A DNA stretch of 64,000 nt from assembly GCA_039881145.1 (NCBI GenBank), contig JAYKKI010000062.1:2053501-2117500 (forward strand), read 5' to 3'. Every line of letters starts with the position of its first letter. Position 1 is the stretch's first letter. Positions 53,366-64,000 of the stretch are shown piece after piece. The translations under genes and the position numbers were made by a program. The notes beneath the pieces were generated by a model. It worked only from the letters and a program-made list of their open reading frames with translations, was not told the DNA's origin and did not search any database. Origin of the DNA: Druceiella hillmani. Lineage: Eukaryota; Arthropoda; Insecta; Lepidoptera; Hepialidae.

Positions 53366-54967
53366 TATAGCTTCAAAATATTTATACTATTACATTTAAT
53401 TGAATGACATAACTATATGTTCCATATGAAGATCCCAATTAATATGAAGTAAAAAAAATAAATGGACCCCATACGGGTAAAATAGTGGAGAAAGTCTAGT
53501 TTGAGGGGAGATTAAAAAAATATCTAATCAAAAAGTATATGTTATAAAAGTAAAACGATATTTATAATTTTTTATTTTGAAACCACATTTCCGAAATATA
53601 GAACTTAAAAATGATGTAATGTTTGAGCTATCTGATTTGTTAAGAATGAGCTCGAAGAATCTGAAAACAATTTGAATACTAGAACTTTTAATATCTTTTT
53701 TCTATTATTTCGATTATTCAACATAACAAAATTAAGACCATTAGTAGTTATGGAATTCTACGTTGAGCATATTTCAATAGATACTTGACCTGCCTTATGA
53801 ATATATATTTTCAACATTTAAATAAAGCAAAATTTAAGATTAAGATAGTCATTAATTAGTTGCTAGCAGATACTACTTCTACTAGATTTTACTTCTGTGA
53901 AGTAGGGCGTAATCAATAAGAATTTGTGTAGGTTGATAAGGAAAATAATTTCAATAAGAAAATGAAAATGGTTGGCTGATGAAGGATATTTATTTTTAAT
54001 CTAGCATGTAAACATAAGCGTAAAGATACAAAACTAATGAGCGTGTATGGATAAAATGTAATTGCTTAATTCGCATTACGCTATATTTTATTTGTGGATT
54101 TATTTTCGATGTATTAATGGAAAAAACCATGATAATAGCAAAAATATTTAAAGTCGCGTGTGTCAAAAGTAGTAAAAATCGACCTGCGATTTATTAAATA
54201 TTTTTCGTTCGTAAGCTACATAATAACAAATGACGCGCTAGGCTTCTTATGTAGACCCTAATTATGTTTACCTCGAATATCATAATTAGATCTAGATTAT
54301 TATTTTATGGAAATAGTGCAAAAATGATTGTAAAGGTATTTACAATTTAAAATTAAGAAAACTGCAACAGACTGATGAACAGGTACACTAGCAATAACTA
54401 AAATTAAAGTAGCAGGAGCCGTTGAAGTATCTGAAATTCAAAAATATGATAGCACCTTTACAAGTCGAGTGCGTGCTGGATACCTATTTGGATACCAGCT
54501 CAACCTGGTGGGATACCAGCTCAACAAAAATCGACAATGCAATCTTTAATTACAGCTAATTATTTTGCATACTATCTGGTGACACTACACTGCCATTAAG
54601 GAAAAATCATTCAACAAACGCCAGTGACTATATACAGTAATAAATTATCATACATTTTAAACATATAACCTTGTAATTTTGTGGAAATAGAACTGAAGGT
54701 CATTAATATGTTCATGTAATGTTGAAATATTTTACAATCTCTCTGTTATCATCGGCCACGGGTGGCATGATTTAAACAAGCTCTACTGAAGGAAGCCCCT
54801 AGCATGGTAACATGTGCTAAAGTGCAAGTAGAAGGAAAAAATAAAATTTTGTGAAAATTGGAAACAATGCATGACTTAAAAAAAACATCAATAATGACAG
54901 TAACCGCATCTTTTAAGATGTAAAAATATTAGGAAATCATATTAAAATAATTAAGGTAATAAGGGTA
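53366..54967. other. Unassigned AT-rich DNA
   Basis: The only structure noted is GGATACCAGCTCAAC, repeated at 54490 and 54511. Confidence 0.5.
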
Positions 54968-55018
54968 TTCTTAACACTTTCTTACCTTAATCAAATTAAG
55001 GTAAGAAAGTTTTAAGAA
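54968..55018. repeat. Near-perfect palindrome, 24-base arms
   Basis: 54968-54991 pairs with 54995-55018 (core TTTCTTACCTTAAT) over 23 of 24 positions, with a 3-base loop. AATTAAGGTAA also occurs just upstream at about 54950, so a third local copy of the arm word is present. Confidence 0.95.
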
Positions 55019-55558
55019 GTACAAAAATCATACAAGCTCTACAATATCAGTATGCCCTCTGGAGAGGCACATGAACTAATCCTTGCATGTAAAAGCCTAA
55101 AGCTTCACCCACCACTTAACCCAGGATATAACGTTCCATTTATGTAATCATTAAAATATTACAGGCGAGGTCATTTTAATTTACGAATTAGACCATTGGT
55201 ATTATATTACGTACTAGACAGTAACCAAATTGGTATTTAAGGCAAAATATGAAATTGATCCAGGCTAAATTTTTTTTTCCTAAATTAATTACTTGAGGTA
55301 CTATTAATGAAGTTTTCCCCCTCCAACGAGAACCTTGTTCTCTGTTTACAGGTATAGAATGAATAAAGAATCTGGTTTTGGAAAATAATTATTTTTCCAA
55401 ATTTTCTTTTTTAAGGAAATCGTGATTTTATGTGTTATGTACACATATACTTCAATTTATTTCTTATCTATTTTTTAGCTTACTGTAAGTACTTTCTTCG
55501 AAATATATACGAGATTCCGAAATGAAAAATGGAACTGCTTAAAGAATGCTGGTAAATC

Positions 55559-55862
55559 AAATATGATCCAAAATATTTTCTATTGGTAGTTGTTACTTTG
55601 CAAAACAATTATACCATCGACCAGGTAATGGTGTAATGAGGAATCCTTAGCGGATGATTGCAAATCAATAGAGAGACAAGATATTTGCCACTGGTAGTAG
55701 TTACTTTGCAAAATAACTACACCAACCAGATTAGATAATAAGTTCTAGAGATGAACAATGTAATGCTTTAACGGATGAGAGTGAATCAAGCGTGATTCAA
55801 GATATTTGCTATTGGCAGTTTTTACTTTGCCAAAAAACTACACCATCAATCACATAATACTC
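55559..55862. repeat. ~115-bp tandem repeat, three diverged copies
   Basis: GTTACTTTGC-type landmarks at about 55593, 55701 and 55822 are each preceded by AATATTTTCTATTGG or GATATTTGCYAYTGG and followed by ACTACACCA. Between copies lie AACGGATGA and AATCAA words. Copies are diverged, and the third is truncated. Confidence 0.8.
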
Positions 55863-58800
55863 GCTGCAAACTTTTCAATCGCGAGTATAGGTTACTCGCA
55901 CTCCATGAATATTGACTGTACCATTTCGTATTCGCGCATTTCTCAATAAAATTGAGAGGGCTCTCACCTTAAAAAGATTTATTATAATATATATGGAATC
56001 ATTTTTTAGAAAAGGTTTAGGCTTTACGGAAATATTTGGTCAATGAAATTAAAAATATTGACGAAAAATTGACAAAAAATTTAATTTTTACTTCTTCCCT
56101 CTTAGAGGGGCACGCGTTTCTCGTAGGAGAGAGACAATTTCAACATTTGTTAAAATGACCTAAATAACAAACTCACGAATAAAAACTTTAGTTGGAGTAA
56201 GTCGTATGTCAAAATGCTTGAAAGAAACTGACTTAAAATCTGATGAAACGAATGAGGATATTAATTGCATATTGTTGATAATGACACGAAAACTATTTAA
56301 TTTTTTTTAATTGTTTCTACGAATTTACTTGATAACAGGACCAAAAGACTGCATTCGTTTAAAATAAATTGCGAACTGAAAAGTTATGTCAATATTTTGT
56401 GTGCCTCGTAACACATTTTGCTGGTATAATAATTATTTTAATGCGAAAATAATTTCCAAATATCATATTGATAACGTCCTAAAAGGCGGAGCAATAGACA
56501 ATTAATAAAAGTGAACATTGAATGACAACATACAGATGTCCCAACAATAGTATCGAATAGATGCACAGAGGTAGAGAATATCAAGTTTCTTGGTCCTCAG
56601 TCTTTGCAAACCTAGCGTGGATGGAAGTATGATTACTAAGATAAATATAAAATATAAAAATAAATAAATCGGTGTGATGTATTTACATTTGATTCAGAAG
56701 TGCTGATTAACAGAATGAAATGTGCGTCGCGAGGTAGATATACAGCGGTTCTATTTCTCTTAAAATAAATATTTTTCTCTCTCTTATTTCTTTGTAACGG
56801 ACCTTTAATTCTATTAATTAACATCACTAAAATAACTTAATATATTTGCTTAGATAATTTTCATCTCACCTTAGTTAACATTAGAAGTATGTTCACGCTT
56901 GGTCCGCAAGGACCACGAAACTGCCCATTAAAATGTGGTAATATTTTTTGGTTAAATTTAGGGCATTTTTATAAAAGCTTGTTTACAAAATTTTTTTTAA
57001 TTTTTTCTTAATTCCTCTCGACCAGCGGTTATTTGTCCATTAATTATATGTTTCATAACCACTTCACTATCTTTTAATGTTGTGATATTTTATACTCCTG
57101 TGCTTTTCGAGATGTATTCCTCAGTAATTCAATATTATCGTCTTTATCCTGCATCGGGCCATATATTGTATATATTATTAGCCTATTTTTTATTTTATTC
57201 TTTCTTTTTTATCCAAGTTAAAGCACTACTTATTTTAACTCCAACCATTATACACCGTTCATAGAAAGCATTAATAATCTTCAAGAGAACTTGTTACTTT
57301 TAATTCATAATTTCTTATCTTAAATTAGAACAAGTTAATATCATTATTTCGCAGTTATTTTTCCCTACTCAGCTACTCGCTTCGGCTATGTCCTGGAAAA
57401 AAGAGACCAGGCATGTTTTTTGTTTTTATCCTACTTTTTTAATATACTATTTCTTTACAGTTAATTTATGAATTTTTCTTCATGTAGATTTCCCCGTCCT
57501 ATCTGGTTTTCTAGACATTGTTTTAATGTGTCCAAGCATATTAAATCGAATATTTTCCTCTAGTTCAAATTGTCGATGGCTTGTAACTACCAATCTATAA
57601 TAATTTGTAATATGTACAATAATTTTTTTACAGGTTTTTTGTATAGTTTTCAATTTATCTTGCATTATTTTAATGTAATTATAATTTTATAAAAATTTAA
57701 CTCAAACATTTGCTCGCCACATTTCAACTTCCCCCGCTTAAGCCTTTCTGATTCATTACACAATGCTTAAAAATACAATGCTTTAAAATATTATATGTGA
57801 TATTAATCTCATGTCAATTGGATAACCAATTTTTTCTGCCCAACCCTAAATAAACTTATAACCTCTCCACCTTATAAAATTAATATGACTAAAGTTTCAA
57901 AGAAAGTAGTATAATAATTTTATTCTACCCTAATTCTTCAAGACATTGCTCACGCCTATACAGATACTATAGCCGTATTGGCTTTTATAGTCGTCTTTAT
58001 AGTCCTTACGAAGGAGAACTACATATTCGGTGCTGTTACTAATATTACTTAAATGGGAATATTTATTAACTGTTTCTATATATGCCTTGAACCCCAATCA
58101 TTAATTTAAATATTGAAAATTTAGTAGTGTGTTACAATAGTGAAGGGTTAATCGATTAAAGATAAGTTAATTTTACATAATGACAATACTTTTGAAATGG
58201 AAGTTGTGATAGTATTTCGTTCTATGTGGGCTAAATACAATATTGAACGGTCATTAGGGAGAGTCTCATTAAATTTAATTCATGAATTAAAAGTTTACGT
58301 GCAATTTTCCTATGTTTCGTTGGCATTCGTACATCCTGAGTTGCTGCCTTTTTTACTCGAGGCTGTTAAAAGGCTTGCATTTCGAGGTATTTTTAAAAAT
58401 AATAGAAATACATATATTTTCTTAGCAAAGTTATTAAAGCATCGCAGCACCCCTATTTTTAATTCAGTATGAGGCTACTTCTGCGACACAAATGCTCCGC
58501 ACTCCAAGGTTTCATTGAATGGAGCTTGGCTCTACAACGCCCTGTATATACGTTTTCTGCTTGAATAATTCCAAAATTAAAAAGTAGTTGAGATATTTAA
58601 GCGGAAGTTTTCAAACATTAATTTCCTTTAGAACTTATTTGTATTCCAAACGTTTTTAATAAATGCAAAATTTTGTTATAAATTTAGTGAGTTATTTTTT
58701 ATTATTATAAGTTTTTTTGGGTTGAGGAAACTATAAATTAAAATTTATTTATTAGAAAGCAAACTATGAAAGTGAGGTTTATACCCGATGTCCTTATAAA

Positions 58801-59519
58801 GATGACTAAACCAAAAATATTTAAGGATCGGTTCTACAAATGATGTGATACCTTAATGATTATTTAATTCATAAATTTAGAGAATATAAGCAAACCATCG
58901 CTCAAAAATTGTCATTAATTATATCTATAATTTTTTAGAAGTGAAGTTTATACTCATGTTAGTAAATTGTGTGAAAGGAGCCTTACCAGTTGATTTGGGT
59001 TTTTTCTTTCTAATTTGTAATATAAGAAACACAATCCTCAAAACAAAAAAAATAACGAAAGGAAAAATTAGTGTATCCGAGAAAAAGCGGTTATTTAAAT
59101 TATGCACGAAAATATGGGCGTCGCGGAATACATCCTTTCTTATTAGTCTGCTGGAGTAATCTCAGTACGTGCGACAGATCATTGGAGTTCGATTTTTTAA
59201 CGCCATTCTTATAACATCCCACTCCGTACTACGCAAGCGTTGCATTACGGTTAGATCGGTTACTGGGCCTTTTACACATATACTATTCATTGATTGATAG
59301 CTTCAAAATATATTTATTCATTGAAGCCGAAATAAAGCGCATATTATTAATTTAATGACAATATACTTTAATAATTCTTTATTACATTTGACAATTTCAT
59401 AATATATGATCAAACATTTTGGAATCCATGCAGAATAAAGAAAAAGGATGACAGAGAAATTAAGAACAATCGTTTTATTAACCTAAGCAGCTTACATGTT
59501 TTTGTTTCAGATACGTATA
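55863..59519. other. Unassigned AT-rich DNA
   Basis: Frames at 56636 (minus), 57082, 57480 (minus) and 58197 were inspected and show no known motif. GC-richer words occur near 58480-58550. No repeat or mobile-element signature was recognised. Confidence 0.45.
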
Positions 59520-59571
59520 TATTTAAAGTATTATCTCTGTATCGTCAAGTACAGAGATAATACTTTAAATA
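59520..59571. repeat. Perfect palindrome, 22-base arms
   Basis: 59520-59541 is the exact reverse complement of 59550-59571 (core AGTATTATCTCTGTA), with the 8-base loop TCGTCAAG. Confidence 0.95.
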
Positions 59572-60019
<448 letters not shown>

Positions 60020-60410
60020 TTATTTCGAATTTGATTCCCCTCCCTATCATATTTAATTAAGGCATTTATTAATATTTATTATTTACGTCTTTCATTTTAA
60101 GGTCTAGCACTGAGTGTTCATGCTAAGTGAATCTTACGTGAAGATGGTAAACGAAAATAAAGGATAAAGTTGGTTGACAGTTTTTCAAATTCGAATGAAG
60201 ATTTTATTAATGTAACGAAGCACTTTGTTTATTTTACTTACGTGTACTCTTTTTCTGCAGAGTGTTTAAAAAATAAACTTCGTAGTTAAATCTGTAATTA
60301 TGTGTTTATTTTTAATAAAATAATTATTAAATTGAACTTTAAATGCTATGGTGTTTCAGTTGCTCAATTAACATCATGTTAATAATCGTAATGTTTTGTG
60401 CTAAAACGAT

Positions 60411-60807
60411 TTTAAAAAGTAGAACTAATATTGTATCTCTTGAACAGTAAATTCAAAAGAATGTGCTAGTAAGAGATAGAGCAATAGTGCAAATTAATAA
60501 TTAGGTAAATATAGGATACAATGGTCAATTATCATCCTAATTTACTCCTTTATTTATATAAGATTACGTATACTGTTACTAAAATTGCCAACAATATTAG
60601 CTCTACTTTTAAAAAGTAGAATTAATATTGTTTCACTTATATACACATCAATTGGCGCTTTTGGTTCTCTTTGAAAACTGAATTCAAAAGAATGTTCTAG
60701 TAAGTGGTAAAGCAACAGCAAATTATTAATTACGTAAATATAGGATACAATGATCAATTCTCATCCCAATTTACTCCTTTATTTATATAAGATTACGCTT
60801 ATCGTTA
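60411..60807. repeat. Tandem duplication, ~200-bp unit
   Basis: 60411-60578 and 60608-60807 share TTTAAAAAGTAGAAYTAATA, ATTCAAAAGAATGTKCTAGT and AATATAGGATACAATG. They also share CCTTTATTTATATAAGATTA. The second copy has an extra stretch near 60640-60680. The frame at 60554-60757 (minus) follows the repeat and is not a gene. Confidence 0.85.
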
Positions 60808-62549
60808 AGAATAACTGTATTGTCTCTTTGACATTTACGTATAACGTTACCGTCTCATTTCACTTCTTGATAACTTAATTTAATAAACTAATTAAAGAAA
60901 TATTATACTACTTTATTAACTATATAATACATTTCTTGCTCAAAAATCAATCTTTCGAAGGACGCTAAATTTTTAAATAATAATAAAACGATTCTTTCAT
61001 AAAGAAATTACAGCTCTAAAATGTCAATTATACACTAAAAGTGTCTAAGAGCTATAGGGGAAGCCAAGTTGAATCTCCTTCCCTTCTCGTGTCCATAGTT
61101 ATACCTAATTGCCGGCAGTCTAAAATTCATTTCATCGGGTTCTTATTTACATTTGCAAAGTTACTATTTTTTATAAATTCTCCAAAAGTGGTGTGTTATG
61201 AATTTGTGTGCCCAAAGTTCTACAGGCAAGATTGTGTTTAGTGAAGAGCTGTAGTGTAATTTTGCAATAAATGTATTTCTGCCGTGCTTTTTATAGTATT
61301 ATGTAAGCTTATTGTATTCAGGAAAGTATTTACCTTTTTTTATGCTGGACAGATGGTAAAAAACTGGAATAACACGTGCCAGATATGATAATTATACTAT
61401 TCTTAGATATATTTCAGACTAATAATATTTTGAAGTAACTGACGACTTTTGAACAGCGGTTGTACAATACTTGTAAGAATATAGATAAAATTTAAGATAA
61501 TAAAATAGTGCAGGCTTTATTGTAAAGAAAGGTAGAAACTTGTCGAAGAATTTGAGCAAGTGTAGATTGTATAAGCGTGCCAGAAACTTTTGCAAGGAAA
61601 ATATAATTTGAAAAAATTTCTGACCAGCCACGCATGCGTTGATATAATTTTTTATATACAGTAGTTTATTTCTTGGATAATAAAGATTTAAAAAAAAACC
61701 TGTGATAAATTTTGCACTACGAGAATAAAAAATATGTAAAATAAGTAAAAATTTATACTACGAGAGTTTCGTGCACATTAAGGCACTTATAAACATTAAA
61801 GATATTTTCTTTCATAAGCACAAAAATGTGGTACATATTTAAACAATATGCTTTTTATGATTAAGTTTCAATGGTCTCGGAAATAGGGGTACATATTTTC
61901 TTAGGATATTTGTTTTATATCTAATAGTCCTCAAGTTCAATGACTCATCTAATAGTTCGGTATATCTAATAGTCCTCAAAGTTCAATGTCAAAGTAAGAA
62001 AGTTCAATGACAGAGTCTTTGCTTGACTTCCGCAATACTAAAGTAAAAACAGTAAATTTTCAAGTAGCACGGTTTAGGTAGGCAGTACACCTCTAACGTA
62101 GGTATTTTGGGATCAAAGATTGACATTACATTATTTATGCTGGTATATACTTACTTACATATTCACCCTATTATATTCTTTCTCTGTCAAGACGAATCAA
62201 ATAAATCTGTACTCGATGAGAACACTTAGTACCAATGATGAGTTCCTGTTAACGCCTGTTGGCCCCACCGTTATACTCTAATTTTGTTAGAAAATAAATT
62301 TATGTGATATAAATTTATTAGTCATGTCTTATTTCATTATCATTAGATCAATATCACAAACACTCGATCACGGCACCTGTACTGTTCGATGTTGAAGGAC
62401 TCTATTATATATCTTCAATTTCCATGGTCAAATTTTAACTATTTTTTTATGAAACTACACAGCGGCCACAATAATAAAAAAAACCATCTAAATTGTTCGA
62501 TTAATACCAGAGATATGAGTTAACACAAATTAAGCATACCGTACCATTG
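60808..62549. other. Unassigned AT-rich DNA
   Basis: A 25-base direct repeat, TATCTAATAGTCCTCAA followed by GTTCAATG, occurs at 61918 and 61963. Frames at 61041 and 61419 (minus) have no known motif. Confidence 0.5.
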
Positions 62550-62800
62550 TAACATAGGCTGAGGAATTGGAATCTGGAGTTCAATGGTGGATTTCTCTGC
62601 TTGAAACCCACGACACTACTTTAGAAACTAAAAGTTCACAAGTCATACGATTTAAGCAGGCTTACGATTTAACCCTGCAGTACCAAAACAGATTAATTGG
62701 AACCCAGAGTTTAGCAGCAGAGACTTTGCTTGAGACTCAAAATACTAATTTTGAAATAGCACTTCATGTAGTCTCACGGAAGGCAGCTCGTCAGCATTGA
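62550..62800 (+). repeat. ~120-bp satellite family, two further copies in plus orientation
   Basis: CTGAGGAATTGGAATCTGGA, then CTGCTTGAAACCCACGACAC and AAGTCATACGATTTAAGCAG, match the reverse complement of the 10690-11240 array. There the same order reads GAGGAATTAGGACCCGGA, TTATTGAGACCCACAATAC and CAAGTCGCACGATTTAAGC. A second, poorer copy follows about 129 bases on (TTGAGACTCAAAATACTAAT). The 77-codon frame at 62567-62800 lies entirely in this repeat and has LLETHDT and LLETQNT 43 residues apart. Confidence 0.75.
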
Positions 62801-63187
62801 AAATTTGAAATTGAAGGGATTATCTCGACCGAATCGGCTCCGTAAGGTTACCAAAACAATATGTACTCCACTCAGTTAATTTTTTTAAATAAAAAGGTAT
62901 TTCAAATTATTATCATATGAAATGTAATTAAAATTGTCATCAATATTTCAATGACATGTAGAACGCGACGATTATTATTGAATCTATTTAACCAAAAATG
63001 AGGTTACTATTAAAAATGACTTTCTAATTAAAAAATAGGTCTAAGATTTTTTGACAGAAGAATGAATTCAGCCTATTCTAAACCTAATAAGCAAAAATTA
63101 TACAATTTCATGATACGGTCATATATGTTAAATTATTGAGCCAACTGAATTGTACATGCCTTTAATTGCAAGTATTTAACATGTATT

Positions 63188-63356
63188 ACATCTTTAGGTG
63201 GTATCTTTGCTAACAGCCCACCTGAAGATGTTGAAATACAACGAAACTTAGGTCGTGGTAAAGAACTTAAAAAAAGTAGAAATAATACTACATCACGTAG
63301 TTTCATTTAATTATGAATAATGAATTTCTCCAAAATTAACGCCAAATATATTCAAT
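63188..63356 (+). mobile_element. Penelope-like (hammerhead-family) repeat, copy 2
   Basis: From 63214 to 63356 this matches the right arm of the insertion at 6117-6333, ending at the same word, AATATATTCAAT. The left side keeps only a short inverted piece (ACATCTTTAGGTGG at 63188-63201) opposite CCACCTGAAGATGT. So the same head-to-head layout exists with a truncated left arm. This copy retains about 48 bases that the 6-kb right arm has lost, and these include the 3' half of the ribozyme-like core. No target duplication was found here. Confidence 0.65.
63218..63258 (+). ncRNA. Hammerhead-ribozyme-like motif, type I with very short stem III
   Basis: Stem I is CCAC (63218-63221) with GTGG (63255-63258). 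The conserved core CTGAAGA lies at 63222-63228. Stem II is GTTG-AAATA-CAAC at 63230-63242. GAAAC at 63243-63247 follows, then a tiny loop and GTC at 63252-63254, the expected cleavage triplet. The order and the short third stem match minimal hammerheads described in Penelope-like retroelements. One extra T (63229) sits between the core and stem II; it is also present in the 6-kb copies. Stem III is only two pairs (AC/GT). Activity is therefore uncertain, and folding as a dimer would be expected to help. Confidence 0.5.
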
Positions 63357-64000
63357 ACTTTTTTCTTAATTTGGAAAACAAAATTTCTATATTTTAATGC
63401 TTGCTATTTTGTTTGAGTGATTAAGAATATAATCGCACAGTAATATGCAGGACAAGTTTTCAAATGATGGGACGCATCCATATCGAGCACTATTTATACA
63501 AATCTTTTATAATTTCATTTCTTATTTAAGATAATGTGTAAAATTATATTCGGTAAAGAATACCTTATTACTTATTTCTAGTTGCATAAATAGATGCTAT
63601 AACGTGAGATTAAGAACATATTTCAATTTTCCATTCACTGAGCGACTAAGTACTGACAGGTCCATTATAAGCTTTAAATCAGTTCTAATAATTCCAGAAC
63701 CATGAAATTTACCAGATAGAGACAATCTTGAGGTAGAGACAATTAAATCTATCGAATATGAATCGTGTTGATCACCATTTCGATAAATTTATTGGAATAG
63801 TTTATAACGTTGTAAATAAATAAATAACTGTTCGTCATTTTATAAAATTTACTTCATATTTACTTTTAAAAAAATAAATGCATTATCAAAATACATCTAA
63901 AATTAAAGTATGTAGTAAAAACATTTCCTTGTTCCAATTCAACTGAATGAATAAATTTTTTTAACTTTTTATTAGATGTTTTTTATATTATATTAGATGT
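63357..64000. other. Unassigned AT-rich DNA
   Basis: No gene, repeat or structured element was recognised to the end of the window. Confidence 0.5.

Overview
The window reads as intergenic or heterochromatin-like DNA from an animal, most likely an insect. It is very AT-rich (roughly 70% or more A+T by eye), full of (TA)n microsatellites, and carries decayed copies of transposon families typical of arthropod genomes. The mix (P-element/THAP9-like, Mutator-like with a YqaJ domain, mariner, Helitron-type end, Penelope-like ribozyme) would suit a hemipteran, but no host gene fixes the taxon. I found no intact protein-coding host gene, tRNA, rRNA or CRISPR array. Nearly all open frames over 60 codons are chance frames in AT-rich DNA or frames running through microsatellites.

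Layout, left to right. 0-6 kb: unassigned DNA, a Helitron-like 3' end (3.2 kb) and (TA)n tracts. 6.1-7.5 kb: a 217-bp insertion with inverted arms, flanked by a 12-bp direct repeat and related to a hammerhead-bearing copy at 63.2 kb, then a tandem duplication, a (TA)n tract and a 59-bp tandem repeat. 8.6 kb: C-terminal tail of a LINE reverse transcriptase (minus). 10.7-11.2 kb: degenerate ~120-bp satellite, with a second cluster in opposite orientation at 62.6 kb. 19.7 kb: a LINE linker fragment (plus). 22.7-23.2 kb: a P-element-like transposase fragment. 23.6-24.3 kb: an internally deleted mariner with both terminal repeats.

32.3-40.6 kb is the most informative block. A minus-strand APE-type non-LTR retrotransposon is split in two: endonuclease and linker at 39.65-40.6 kb, reverse transcriptase to C-terminus at 32.26-34.26 kb. 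Between them lie 5.4 kb that contain a plus-strand Mutator-like transposase pseudogene fused to a YqaJ-type nuclease domain (36.0-38.1 kb). The simplest reading is a DNA transposon inserted into an older LINE.

48-64 kb: a dispersed 215-bp repeat pair (48.4 and 53.1 kb), a 1.2-kb TATATG/TATGTG hexanucleotide array (49.6-50.8 kb), a short inverted-repeat element with ends like the dispersed insect GGGTTCCGT family (51.9-52.3 kb), local tandem duplications, and the hammerhead-like copy at 63.2 kb.

A theme cutting across the window is a set of seven near-perfect palindromes with arms of 21-33 bases and loops of 0-12 bases, unrelated in sequence. One of them breaks the Mutator-like reading frame, pointing to local template switching rather than to a repeat family.

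No genes here work together as a pathway. Relations between features are those of insertion, nesting, deletion and local duplication. Family assignments come from motif recognition by eye without database searches.
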